A DNA stretch of 33,073 bases, from the NCBI GenBank assembly GCA_002295885.1, contig DBGM01000011.1, positions 1,726-34,798 on the forward strand, written 5' to 3'. Made by a program: the position numbers and the translations under genes. The notes beneath the pieces are model-generated. The model ran no database searches, was not told where the DNA came from, and saw only the letters and a list, made by a program, of their open reading frames with translations. Numbering within the stretch: position 1 is the first letter of the stretch; every line of letters begins with the position of its first letter. This stretch comes from Phycisphaerales bacterium UBA854 (GTDB lineage Bacteria > Planctomycetota > Phycisphaerae > Phycisphaerales > SM1A02). This document shows positions 16,252 to 24,625 of the stretch, piece after piece.

Positions 16252-16677
16252 TCAGACCCGTTCACTGATGGCGGTGTTGAGGATGTCGAATCGATTCTGC
16301 ATGAGCTCGGACGTGGTCCTGAAGACGAGGAAGTTCTGCACCAGATCCTGCATGATCCGTTCCAGATCGCGGTCATTTCCATCCTGGAACAGCAAGTTGT
16401 CGCCGGTGGGCCCTGGATTGAGGCGGAGCGCCCCGTCGGACACCTGCACCTCGCCGGAGCCGCGCAGTTCGAGATCCCCTCCCCCGGCTCCACGCCGACG
16501 ATCGATGGCATCCCCCAGCTGGGACTGAAAATCGGCCGTGGAGACGTCCACAGGCCGGAATCCGGGCGTCGAGATGTTCGCAATGTTGTTCACGATGACG
16601 TCCTGACGACGGGCCGTGAACTGGATCACCCGCTCCAGTACGGGAAGATCCATTCCGTTGGTGATGCCTTCGATCAT
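16252..16677 (-). CDS. flgB: Flagellar proximal rod protein FlgB
   Basis: A 141-residue rod protein and the first structural gene of the basal-body run. It has the conserved 'RRQDVIVNNIANISTPGFR' segment and the C-terminal helix 'QNRFDILNTAIS'. The ATG at 16677 is chosen from GGAGG 6 nt upstream. It follows the sigma54 promoter at 16710-16725 with a leader of roughly 20 nt. Confidence 0.92.
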   Translation of the reverse strand: MIEGITNGMDLPVLERVIQFTARRQDVIVNNIANISTPGFRPVDVSTADFQSQLGDAIDRRRGAGGGDLELRGSGEVQVSDGALRLNPGPTGDNLLFQDGNDRDLERIMQDLVQNFLVFRTTSELMQNRFDILNTAISERV

Positions 16678-16709
16678 GAACGACCTCCGGGTTGATCCAT
16701 CTTCGATGC

Positions 16710-16725
16710 TGCAAAACGCGCACCC
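16710..16725 (-). promoter_or_regulatory. Sigma54 (RpoN) promoter of the flgB operon
   Basis: On the minus strand the site is GGGTGCGCGTTTTGCA: GG-N10-GC spacing with a complete TTGCA -12 element and four of seven matches in the -24 half. Transcription would begin near 16698, about 20 nt before the flgB start. It lies in the 109-bp gap immediately after the gene for the NtrC-class activator, its likely regulator. Confidence 0.68.
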
Positions 16726-16786
16726 TGATCCACGTCGGACCATTCTGCCGTTTCCGATCCGTCAGCGCACTTTCTGCGCCGTCGGC

Positions 16787-18199
16787 TCAGAGGGTGGTGG
16801 GAACGAGATTCGATTCCTTCCATTTCTTGAGCTTCAATCCCAGCGTCCGGACCCCGATGCCGAGGGCCGAGGCGCTGCGTTGACGGTGACCATCGTGGTG
16901 TGACAGCGTCGCCACGATGACCGCACGTTCGATGTCTTCCAGTTGACGAACGCCGTCGCAGACCAGTTCGACGCCTTCGGCCTCCCGCTCGGCCTCGCTG
17001 GGAGGCGGCTCCACGACGCAGGTGAGCCAACTGGAGACCAGTTCGGCCGTGACCAGGGAATCGACCGACAGGACGTGCGCCCGCTCGCAGATGTTCTCCA
17101 GTTCACGCACGTTCCCCGGCCACCGGTACTGCATCAGCAGATCCATGGCGTCCGGCTCGACCCGACAGGGCTCCCGCCCTTCCCGGGCCGACAATGTCCG
17201 CAGGAAATGCGTCACGAGTTCCGGAATGTCCTCCGCGTGGTCCCGGAGCGATGGGATCTGGAGCGGCAGCACATTCAGACGGAAGAACAGGTCCTGACGG
17301 AACGTGCCTGCCTCGACCTCGGCCTGGAGGTCCCGATTCGAGGTCGCGATGATGCGCACATCCACCGATCGACTCGTGGAGGATCCCACCCGCTCGAAGG
17401 TCCGCTCCTGAAGCACCCGCAGCAGCTTGGCCTGGATCTCGGGTGCGATTTCGCTGATCTCGTCCAGCAGCAGCGTCCCGCCGTCCGCCAGTTCGAAGCG
17501 TCCCTTGCGCATCTTGTCGGCTCCGGTGAACGCCCCCTTCTCGTGTCCGAACAACTCTGATTCGAGCAGACTCGGAGACAGTGCCGCACAGTTGATGGCC
17601 AGGAAGGGCCCGCCGGCCCGGGGACTGTGCTCGTGGATCCATCGGCTGGCCACTTCCTTGCCCGTCCCGGACTCGCCCGTGACCAGCACTGTGGAGTTGC
17701 TTTCGGCGATCTGCCGAAGCCGGAGCCGCAGGCCCACCATCGACTCGCCGCCTCCGACCATCTCGTGTTCGCGACCGCACGCGCTGGAACCCGCGGGCGA
17801 ACCGCTGGCCTTGAGAATCTGGTTCTCCTTGACGAGACGACCCCGCTCGAGCGCACGCTCGATGGTGTTGATGAGTTCGTCCCCGCTGAAGGGCTTCGTG
17901 ATGTAGTCGTATGCTCCCAGCTTCATCGCCTCCACCGCGGTCTCCACGGTTCCGTAGGCGGTCATGAGAATGACCGGCACCTGCTCGTCGATCTCGCGGA
18001 TCGCCTGCAGCAGTTCCACCCCGGTCATGTCCGGCATCTGGAGATCTGTGATCACCGCGTCGCAGCTGCTCGAGGCGATCTTCTCCAGGGCCGCGGGTCC
18101 GCCGTTGGCGACCACGACCCCGTGCCCCTTGCGGGCCAGCATCGTGGCGACGCTGTCCCGCATCATTTCCTTGTCATCGACGACCAGTACGCGTGTCAT
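16787..18199 (-). CDS. NtrC-family sigma54-dependent response regulator (FlrC/FleR-like)
   Basis: A 470-residue activator with receiver, AAA+ and Fis-type DNA-binding domains. The receiver has the phosphoacceptor D52 and 'KPF' at 102-104. The AAA+ domain has Walker A GESGTGKE (175-182), the sigma54-contact loop GAFTGA (222-227), Walker B 'GGTLLLDE' (240-247) and 'WPGNVRELEN'. The C-terminal helix-turn-helix ends 'ASALGIGVRTLGLKLKKW'. It overlaps the kinase gene by ATGA, so the two form a cognate pair. Position before flgB, with sigma54 promoters at flgB and flgE, argues that it is the flagellar class regulator, by analogy to FlrC/FleR. Confidence 0.92.
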   Translation of the reverse strand: MTRVLVVDDKEMMRDSVATMLARKGHGVVVANGGPAALEKIASSSCDAVITDLQMPDMTGVELLQAIREIDEQVPVILMTAYGTVETAVEAMKLGAYDYITKPFSGDELINTIERALERGRLVKENQILKASGSPAGSSACGREHEMVGGGESMVGLRLRLRQIAESNSTVLVTGESGTGKEVASRWIHEHSPRAGGPFLAINCAALSPSLLESELFGHEKGAFTGADKMRKGRFELADGGTLLLDEISEIAPEIQAKLLRVLQERTFERVGSSTSRSVDVRIIATSNRDLQAEVEAGTFRQDLFFRLNVLPLQIPSLRDHAEDIPELVTHFLRTLSAREGREPCRVEPDAMDLLMQYRWPGNVRELENICERAHVLSVDSLVTAELVSSWLTCVVEPPPSEAEREAEGVELVCDGVRQLEDIERAVIVATLSHHDGHRQRSASALGIGVRTLGLKLKKWKESNLVPTTL

Positions 18200-19101
18200 G
18201 TGCTAGTTCCTCCATCACCGCTGGTGATGTCATCGAGCTCTGTCTTGGCGGGTACGCGGACTTCGAACGATGTCCCGCCTCCCGCACGATCGGATACCTG
18301 GATGTGACCGCCGTGTGCATCCACCACGCGGTGCGCGATGGCCAGCCCGAGCCCTGTTCCGGATGCCCGGGTGGTGAAGAACGGATTGAACAGCCGCTCC
18401 TGATCGGACTCAGGAATGCCGCAGCCGCGGTCCTCGATCCGGAAGACGGTGAAGTCCTGCAGCGTTCCGTCCGGACGGCGCAGCCGCTGTTCATCGACCG
18501 TGATATCCAGCAGCTCTCCGGTCGGGTCGGACTCCATCGATTCCAGTCCGTTCCGGACGATGTTCCCCAGCGCCTGCACCATCAGTGATGCGTCGACGAG
18601 GATGTCCGGCTGACTGGCGACCGTGATGCGAATCCGGTCCGAGCCGCCGGATTCGGCTACGACCCGGTCCATCAGCTCCGACACGACCAGCGGCTCGATC
18701 CGGACCGTGGATTCCCGTGCGAACTGCAGGACATCACGCACGATGACGTCCATGCGCCGCACGGACCGGTCGATCTTCCCGCACAGGTCGGCCTGCTGCG
18801 GCAGCTCCGCCAGATCCTCCGCGAGGACCTCCGCGTACAGCTGGATGGACGCCAGCGGATTACGGATCTCGTGGGCGATTCCGGCCGCCATCTCACCGAG
18901 CGACGCCAGTTCACGCGACCGGTGCAACTGGGCATTGGCCTCGGCCAGTTCACGCTCCAGCCGCAGCACCTGGTCCTGGAGGGCGTCGTGGGTGCTCTGC
19001 AGACGCTCGGCGGTGTCCATCACGGACTGCATCAGATCACCGAGCTCGGCGGCGGTGAGCTCGGTGGGTGCATCCGGGGTGGCGGGCGTCATCTGCGTCA
19101 T
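18196..19101 (-). CDS. Soluble sensor histidine kinase (FlrB/FleS/NtrB-like)
   Basis: A 301-residue kinase without membrane segments. A coiled-coil lead ('LQSTHDALQDQVLRLEREL') runs into the dimerisation domain 'ASLGEMAAGIAHEIRNPLA' with phosphoacceptor H77, followed by the ATP-binding domain: N box 'LGNIVRNGLESM', G1 'DRGCGIP', F box 'LFNPFFTT' and G2 'GTGLGLAI'. Lack of a transmembrane sensor suggests it reads an internal cue such as assembly of the export apparatus, as proposed for FlrB/FleS (inference). The ATG at 19101 has GAGG 5 nt upstream; it starts 1 bp after the preceding stop. Confidence 0.9.
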   Translation of the reverse strand: MTQMTPATPDAPTELTAAELGDLMQSVMDTAERLQSTHDALQDQVLRLERELAEANAQLHRSRELASLGEMAAGIAHEIRNPLASIQLYAEVLAEDLAELPQQADLCGKIDRSVRRMDVIVRDVLQFARESTVRIEPLVVSELMDRVVAESGGSDRIRITVASQPDILVDASLMVQALGNIVRNGLESMESDPTGELLDITVDEQRLRRPDGTLQDFTVFRIEDRGCGIPESDQERLFNPFFTTRASGTGLGLAIAHRVVDAHGGHIQVSDRAGGGTSFEVRVPAKTELDDITSGDGGTST

Positions 19102-19102
19102 C

Positions 19103-19576
19103 TCATCCTCTGGCGTCTGCATACCGGTTGGTCGACTCGATCGGCCTCGATGCCTGGTACCCGTGCCTGGCTCGACGACCCGCGTCCAGTTCCTCGATGC
19201 CGGTGCGGGCGGCATCACGCTGCTCCGCGAGCCGGGTGCGGTCCGATTCGTCGCCCTGCAGGACCACCTGCATGCATTGGTCGACACTGTCCATCAGCGA
19301 TCGAACCCGCCCCCGCCGGACGTCGTCAACCTCCGCCAGGCGCGCCTCCAGATTCCGGGTCATGGTTCCGAGGGTCGCCTGGGCGGGCAGCAGCCGTTCC
19401 ACCAACTGCTGTCGGCGACCGAGAATCACGAGCAGTCGATCGACGTCTCCCGCCTCGATACACGATGCCTGCTCCGGAGCCATCCCGGCGAGTTCGCGCA
19501 CGACGGCCTCCTGATTCTCCAGCAGGCGAATCAGCTCATCGATCCAGGTCGCGGTGTCGAAACTCGTGTCGGTCAT
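19103..19576 (-). CDS. FlgN-like helical flagellar chaperone (tentative)
   Basis: A 157-residue all-helical protein. The N-terminal pattern 'WIDELIRLLENQEAVVREL' and 'IEAGDVDRLLVILGRRQQL' resembles FlgN, the export chaperone for hook-filament junction proteins, whose typical form is a long antiparallel helical hairpin with an 'aGdlexl' turn. Evidence is pattern and context only. The ATG at 19576 has GAGG about 5 nt upstream; an alternative ATG at 19615 would overlap the upstream stop as ATGA but its Shine-Dalgarno directly abuts the codon. It is followed at once by the histidine kinase gene. Confidence 0.55.
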   Translation of the reverse strand: MTDTSFDTATWIDELIRLLENQEAVVRELAGMAPEQASCIEAGDVDRLLVILGRRQQLVERLLPAQATLGTMTRNLEARLAEVDDVRRGRVRSLMDSVDQCMQVVLQGDESDRTRLAEQRDAARTGIEELDAGRRARHGYQASRPIESTNRYADARG

Positions 19577-19611
19577 CCTGACCTCGTACGGGCGACGTCC
19601 TGTCGCCGATT

Positions 19612-22134
19612 TCATCCATCCTCCGCCGTGAGGACCTGCGTCCCCGGCGGCATGATCCGCATCCATCGCTCCCAGATCTCCCGATCCATCAGCGAGTCGA
19701 TGCTCGTCAGTTCATCGTCGGGCATCGACTCCAGTCGATGCAGCGCCCTGGCGTGGGCCGCCGTGGCTCGGGTCCGGTCCCCGAGTTCCACCCATGCTCC
19801 GGCGATCTGCACCAGCGCATGCATGGAGGCGGTGTGATCAGCGAAGTCGCGGGCGGCCCGTTCGTAGATCCCGATGGCCTCCTCGTAGCGACGCAGATCG
19901 TAGAGCGCGTCGCCATGACCGATCATCGCGGTGCGAAGTGTCTCCAGCATGGCCCCGGTGCGCACCGGCAGGCGACCGCAGTCCAACACCACCTGTTCGT
20001 AGGAGTCGCAGGACCGCTCGAGCAGCGAACGCCGTCTCGCCTCGAACACGTCCCGCATCGACGGAGCCAGCGTCTGATCATCCACCAGGCGCTGCTGGAG
20101 TTGCCGGGCCGCGCCACGCGTGCACGCCGCCAGCAGCAGCCGTGCATCGGTGCGCGGCTGCGATTCGACCGCCCTGGCCAGGAATGCGTCCAGATGCGGC
20201 ACAGCTTCCGAGTAGCGACCGCTTCGGAAACCGAGCGCTCCGAGTTCCCGCAGGGCATCCATCCAGTCCACGGCATCCGGCGTCAGCACCGTGCGACCGT
20301 TCACCACCTGCTCGAGACTCAACCAGGCCGCATCGACATCCCCCATCGCCTCGAGGCACCGGGCCAGCGGCACGTGGCAGCGGGTGGCGTCCGGACTGCT
20401 TGGCCAGGTCTCGATGACGGCCCGGTACCAGCCGGCCGCCTCGTCGAACCTCGCCTCGGCCTGCAGACACCTCGCCAGCCGTTCCATCAGACGACCACGT
20501 CGTGGATCGTCCTCGTCGGTCGCCGCCAGCGCTTCCGTGAAGGCTTCGACGGCTTCGATGGTCCGTCCCGCCGCATCGTCGTGCCGGGCGGCCTCGACCA
20601 GCGAGGTCCGCCATCGCTCCTGTTCACCGGGCTGATCATGCCACCACCCTGCGGCCTGCCGGTGCGCGTCGGCCGCCCGAATATGCAGTGCGGTCACCTT
20701 CTCGTGAAGGGAGCGCACGCCGGGCTCCATGGGATCGAAGGGACCCTGCAGGGTCGTCGGGAGTCCGGCTTCGAGATCCCGGGCCAACTGGCCGGCCGCC
20801 ATGGCCACGGCGTGGGAGACGGATCCGGGACACGGGCCGGGATCGTACAGTCGCTCCGCCGCGGTGGCGTACGCCAGACCGTGCTCCAGGAGACCCTGGA
20901 GCAGAACGGCCTCGTACCGATCCATGTACACCGCCGTCAGCCCCTGCAGATCGAGATCCGGATGCATGCGACCGACCGCCAGCAGGCGTCCTGCTTCGGC
21001 CAGATCGGCTCGTGCAGCACGGTGGTTGCCGAGGAGACTCGACGCCTCACCACGTCCCACCAGTGCCGGCAGATTCGAGGGTGTCGCAGGAAGTTCGGCG
21101 AGGGCACGATCGTGGCACTCGAACGCATCCTCCACATTGCCCCTCGCCGAATGCATCTGACCCAGAAGCACCCAGGCCTCTCCACGTACGGGATCGGTGA
21201 CCTCGCACAATTCGATCGCCTGCTCCACGACACCGGCCGCCTGCTGCCACTGGGACAGTTCCCGGTAGCCGCGTCCGAGCAGCACCAGAAGTTCGGCCCG
21301 CATGACCGGTGGCGCATCGTCGGCCTCGAAGCGCCTGAGGTCCACATGCAGCATTCGTACCGCTTCGTCCACCCGGCCGGAGGCCAGACGGAACTCGGCC
21401 ATGCGAAGTGCTGCCCACTGGCGATCATTGCGGGTCGCACCCTCCGCGTCCCGGAACCTGCGAAGTTCCGCCAGAACATCGAGATCGTGCGAAGCGGCAT
21501 CCTCCATCACGGCGTGGATCCAGGCTCGATGCACCCGCAATGCTCGCGGCGAGGCCGCCGGCGACTGCTCGGGATCGAACGTCCGCAGGCGATCGAGGAA
21601 TCCTCTGGTCGCCATGGGCGTTCCGGCACCGATGGTAGCCATCGCCCATCGCTCGAGGGCGGCATCGTCGATCAATGCCCCCAGCGCCTCCGCCTGTTCG
21701 TAGTTCCGCACGACACGCTGATGATTTTCCGGTTCGTCGATGCCGTTGAGCTGCTGCCACATGCTGACCCAGTCGCCGGACAGACGGTAGTACCTTGCCT
21801 GCTCCGGCGAAGTGGATTCATGAAGCCACTCCCCCGCGAAGGATTCGAGATTGTTCCGCATGATGTGCAGATCGCCCCGCTGCATCGCCGCCTCGGCCCG
21901 CTCCAGGTACTCCGCCGGCGCAATGGCACCGGTCCTGGCGGACCAGGACCACAGAGCCGTGGCGGTCAGCATGCCTCCCACGAGCAGCAGCAGCAGCGGC
22001 CACGATCGACGAACGCCGATGGTGCCGACCCCGTTGCGAGCCGAGGACTCCCGGGACTCGTAGGTCACCAGGGCGTCGTCCCGCTCGTCGGAGGAACGCA
22101 TCGATTCGGGGTTCTCGGGCCGATCCGTGGCCAT
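19612..22134 (-). CDS. Membrane-anchored tetratricopeptide-repeat protein of unknown role
   Basis: An 840-residue protein with a polar N-terminal cytoplasmic segment of about 40 residues, one transmembrane helix ('SWPLLLLLVGGMLTATALW') and then nearly 770 residues of TPR-like helix pairs, for example 'AWVLLGQMHSARGNVEDAF' and 'YDLRRYEEAIGIYERAARD'. No catalytic domain is seen. The ATG at 22134 has GAGGA 5 nt upstream. The FlgN-like gene starts 35 bp after its stop, so it heads the transcript that also carries the kinase and activator. TPR proteins are protein-protein scaffolds; a role in flagellar placement or in sensing assembly is context-based inference. Confidence 0.75.
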   Translation of the reverse strand: MATDRPENPESMRSSDERDDALVTYESRESSARNGVGTIGVRRSWPLLLLLVGGMLTATALWSWSARTGAIAPAEYLERAEAAMQRGDLHIMRNNLESFAGEWLHESTSPEQARYYRLSGDWVSMWQQLNGIDEPENHQRVVRNYEQAEALGALIDDAALERWAMATIGAGTPMATRGFLDRLRTFDPEQSPAASPRALRVHRAWIHAVMEDAASHDLDVLAELRRFRDAEGATRNDRQWAALRMAEFRLASGRVDEAVRMLHVDLRRFEADDAPPVMRAELLVLLGRGYRELSQWQQAAGVVEQAIELCEVTDPVRGEAWVLLGQMHSARGNVEDAFECHDRALAELPATPSNLPALVGRGEASSLLGNHRAARADLAEAGRLLAVGRMHPDLDLQGLTAVYMDRYEAVLLQGLLEHGLAYATAAERLYDPGPCPGSVSHAVAMAAGQLARDLEAGLPTTLQGPFDPMEPGVRSLHEKVTALHIRAADAHRQAAGWWHDQPGEQERWRTSLVEAARHDDAAGRTIEAVEAFTEALAATDEDDPRRGRLMERLARCLQAEARFDEAAGWYRAVIETWPSSPDATRCHVPLARCLEAMGDVDAAWLSLEQVVNGRTVLTPDAVDWMDALRELGALGFRSGRYSEAVPHLDAFLARAVESQPRTDARLLLAACTRGAARQLQQRLVDDQTLAPSMRDVFEARRRSLLERSCDSYEQVVLDCGRLPVRTGAMLETLRTAMIGHGDALYDLRRYEEAIGIYERAARDFADHTASMHALVQIAGAWVELGDRTRATAAHARALHRLESMPDDELTSIDSLMDREIWERWMRIMPPGTQVLTAEDG

Positions 22135-22179
22135 ATTCGTCCTCGCCGGGAATCGACGCAGCGATTCCATGAGACAGAC

Positions 22180-22199
22180 CCGGTGCCTCCATGCACCGG
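22180..22199 (-). terminator. Stem-loop between RDD gene and TPR gene (possible terminator or leader hairpin)
   Basis: CCGGTGC and GCACCGG form a perfect 7-bp stem around a 6-nt loop in the 111-bp gap. On the minus strand it is followed by GTCTGTCTC, only partly T-rich, so it is a weak intrinsic-terminator candidate for the RDD gene. It could also be a hairpin in the leader of the TPR gene. Confidence 0.35.
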
Positions 22200-22245
22200 T
22201 GATCTTTGTATCGGCAGCGGGGATTTCACCGCATGAGGAGAACGG

Positions 22246-23709
22246 TCAGACTTCATCCAGCGGCGGGGCAACCGGACGCACCACGACGGTTCTGGCCAGC
22301 AGATCTCCCAGACCCTGCTGATTGGGATGAAGCAGGGTGAGGACCGCCAGTGGAGGTACCAGCAGGACGAGTCCCTTGACGAGATTACGAACGAATAGTT
22401 GGCGAAATCCCGGGCGGTTTCCATCCGTGGTGCGAACCTGCCCACCACAGGCCCACTTGCCCAACGATGCCCCGGTGCCGGTTTCCCAGCACAGGCACCA
22501 GATGATCGTCACCAGCACCAGGAGGGCGTAGGCGGTGACCTCGTCCGAACCCAGGCTCATCATGGGGACCCGCACCAGATCCCGGGTGGCGCCGCCGAAC
22601 AGGAGGTAGAAGGCCAGCAATCCGGGAACGAGATCGATTCCCAGGGCCGCCAACCTCGCCAGAGGCGACATCGGGATGTAACCCGTTGGCAACGAGCTGC
22701 TTGCAAGATCTCCTCCGCGGGCGAGCACGATGATCATCACCACCATGCTTACCAGACCGATGGCCACGGCAATCGACCAGATGCTCGATGCCGCGATCCC
22801 CACCGGGGGATTGATGTCCAGACGATGCAGTGTCCCCCCGGGAGCGTCGACCACCTCGGCGACGAGCTGATCGTCCGCAAGGGAAAGCACGAAGATGCTT
22901 CCGGTCAGCCCCATCAGGGCCCAAGGCCCCTCGGGCCGATCGATGATCGTCAACTCGGCGGAAGATCCCGTCTGGACATAGTCGAAGGCGAGACCGTCTG
23001 GTCCGCGACGGGTCGCCAGCACCGGAAGGCCGTCGACGGCCACCAGCCCCTCCGAAATCCCGTCGATCGCATCCCCCAGCCTCATCCACCCCCCGGTTTC
23101 GGATGCCCTCCAGCACTCCACGACCTCCCCGCACTGGAAGGCGATGACGAACGATCCGAAACCGCAGCATCCGGCGGCATGGATGCCGGACCACGACCGC
23201 TCCGGAACAGGCAACTCGACCTCGACCCACTGCCCGGACACCAGACGACGGGCAACGGGCCGATCGTCCAGGGAACCGATGACGAGCGGACCGGTGGACG
23301 TACCCGCCAGCAGATCGATGGAATCGAATCCCTTCAGCGGAGGCAGCGGACCGAAGCCTTCCCGGGGTTCGATCAGATCGAGATCCAGCGAGGCCTGATA
23401 GACCGCTCTCAACTGGTACGCATCGAAGGTCTGACCGTCGGCGTGCGGCGACGACAGCAGTATCCAGACCGTGCTGCCCCATGCTCCCAGTGCGATCGGC
23501 TGCTCCGCGAGGCGCCGCACGACACGGTAGGAGAACGACCCCGAACGGCGGGTTCCGTGGCAGAGATCCCATCGTTCGGAATCCTGTTCGCTGGGCACGA
23601 CCAGCCAGACATGCTCGTCGGCCCCGGTGGCAAGAAGCGGCCGGTCCGAATCCCCCCGGACCGTTCCCGGAACCATGGCCACCACGAGCAGCACCACCAG
23701 ACGGATCAT
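22246..23709 (-). CDS. RDD-family membrane protein with large extracytoplasmic N-terminal domain
   Basis: A 487-residue protein. It starts with a signal-like hydrophobic segment (MIRLVVLLVVAMVPGTVRG), then has about 290 residues of beta-rich sequence (repeated 'GPLVIGSLDDRP'-type strands, propeller-like in feel), a transmembrane helix near residue 315 and a C-terminal RDD domain with 'PLARLAALGIDLVPGLL' and 'ASLGKWACGGQVRT'...'LGDLLARTVVV'. RDD domains are small multi-helix membrane modules of mostly unknown function. The ATG at 23709 has AAGG 5 nt upstream; an upstream in-frame GTG at 23721 would overlap the lipoprotein stop as GTGA. Co-transcription with the lipoprotein is very likely. Confidence 0.72.
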   Translation of the reverse strand: MIRLVVLLVVAMVPGTVRGDSDRPLLATGADEHVWLVVPSEQDSERWDLCHGTRRSGSFSYRVVRRLAEQPIALGAWGSTVWILLSSPHADGQTFDAYQLRAVYQASLDLDLIEPREGFGPLPPLKGFDSIDLLAGTSTGPLVIGSLDDRPVARRLVSGQWVEVELPVPERSWSGIHAAGCCGFGSFVIAFQCGEVVECWRASETGGWMRLGDAIDGISEGLVAVDGLPVLATRRGPDGLAFDYVQTGSSAELTIIDRPEGPWALMGLTGSIFVLSLADDQLVAEVVDAPGGTLHRLDINPPVGIAASSIWSIAVAIGLVSMVVMIIVLARGGDLASSSLPTGYIPMSPLARLAALGIDLVPGLLAFYLLFGGATRDLVRVPMMSLGSDEVTAYALLVLVTIIWCLCWETGTGASLGKWACGGQVRTTDGNRPGFRQLFVRNLVKGLVLLVPPLAVLTLLHPNQQGLGDLLARTVVVRPVAPPLDEV

Positions 23710-23717
23710 GTCCACCT

Positions 23718-24611
23718 TCACGGTGCGGACTCCGGAGTCTCGGACGTGCCGCGAAGTCGCTCCTCGCGATCGGGATTGAGCCCCCGGCGCATCATGTTCA
23801 GATCGAAGACGCGATCGACGGGCTCCTTACTGACGTCGGTGGTCATCTGATCGAGCACGATCATGCTTCGGTTCCGTACCTCATCGTCTTCGTGGAGTGA
23901 GATCGTCATTGCATTGCAGAACTGCGGATACGACGTCACCGGCCGCCCGGACAGGGGGACGCCACGGGTCCGCCTTGGATCGTATTCCACCCGAAGCCGC
24001 CGATCCGAACCCACCCTCCGAAATTCGAACCGAACGGGATACATGGCATTCGGCTCGATCCAGACCGATGACGGCATGCCCCGGCGGACGGTCCCGAAAT
24101 TCAGTCGCCAGGCGTCGGCGGTCGAATCCCAGGCGACCGCGGGCTCGTCCCGGACCTGCAGATGCCCCAATCCAAGCACCACCCGATAGAAGTCCGGATC
24201 CACCGGAATCGTCCGGAAGTCCTCGACGGTCCGGGAGGTACTTGCGCCGACGTACAGCACGCTTTCCTCCCCGTCGAGGTAGATCCAGTGCTGCGGACCG
24301 TTCATGCCGGTCACGGCGTAGGTCTCTCCGAATTTCGAGATTCTGGTCGCCAGCCGGTCGGCCCGGAGGTACCAGAGATCGAGGTCCCCCTGCTCGAAGC
24401 GACGTCCTCCGTCCTCCTCGACCCAACGGGCCTCGAAGATGCCCCGGGCGTAGAGGGATTCGATGGTGTCCGCCCGCTCGTTCCACCGGGACACGATCGT
24501 CGACCACTCCGGAGGAGATCCTTCCGGCATCCCCTCGGTCGTCACCCGTGGGGCGCACCCCGCGAGCACGACGATGCACAGCATCGCCCCGGCACGCAGG
24601 CACGATTTCAC
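23718..24611 (-). CDS. Lipoprotein of unknown function, LolA/LolB-like feel
   Basis: A 297-residue protein whose signal peptide ends in the lipobox 'VVLAGC' (Cys19), so it should be lipid-anchored. The mature part contains a beta-strand series including 'SLYARGIFEARWVEEDGG', 'GDLDLWYLRADRLATRISK' and 'PQHWIYLDGEESVLYVG', which recalls LolA/LolB-fold envelope lipoproteins, although I cannot prove homology. The GTG at 24611 lacks a clear Shine-Dalgarno; the next in-frame ATG at 24584 would leave too short a signal peptide. It lies 14 bp after the 174-residue gene and just before the RDD gene. Confidence 0.68.
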   Translation of the reverse strand: MKSCLRAGAMLCIVVLAGCAPRVTTEGMPEGSPPEWSTIVSRWNERADTIESLYARGIFEARWVEEDGGRRFEQGDLDLWYLRADRLATRISKFGETYAVTGMNGPQHWIYLDGEESVLYVGASTSRTVEDFRTIPVDPDFYRVVLGLGHLQVRDEPAVAWDSTADAWRLNFGTVRRGMPSSVWIEPNAMYPVRFEFRRVGSDRRLRVEYDPRRTRGVPLSGRPVTSYPQFCNAMTISLHEDDEVRNRSMIVLDQMTTDVSKEPVDRVFDLNMMRRGLNPDREERLRGTSETPESAP

Positions 24612-24625
24612 ATGCGGACCAGTGA

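Noticed and set aside
19738..22236. An open frame of over 800 codons on the plus strand, antisense to the TPR gene
   Set aside because: High-GC mirror frame; its translation is His/Arg/Gln-rich with no domain, while the minus-strand frame has a transmembrane helix and regular TPR pattern.
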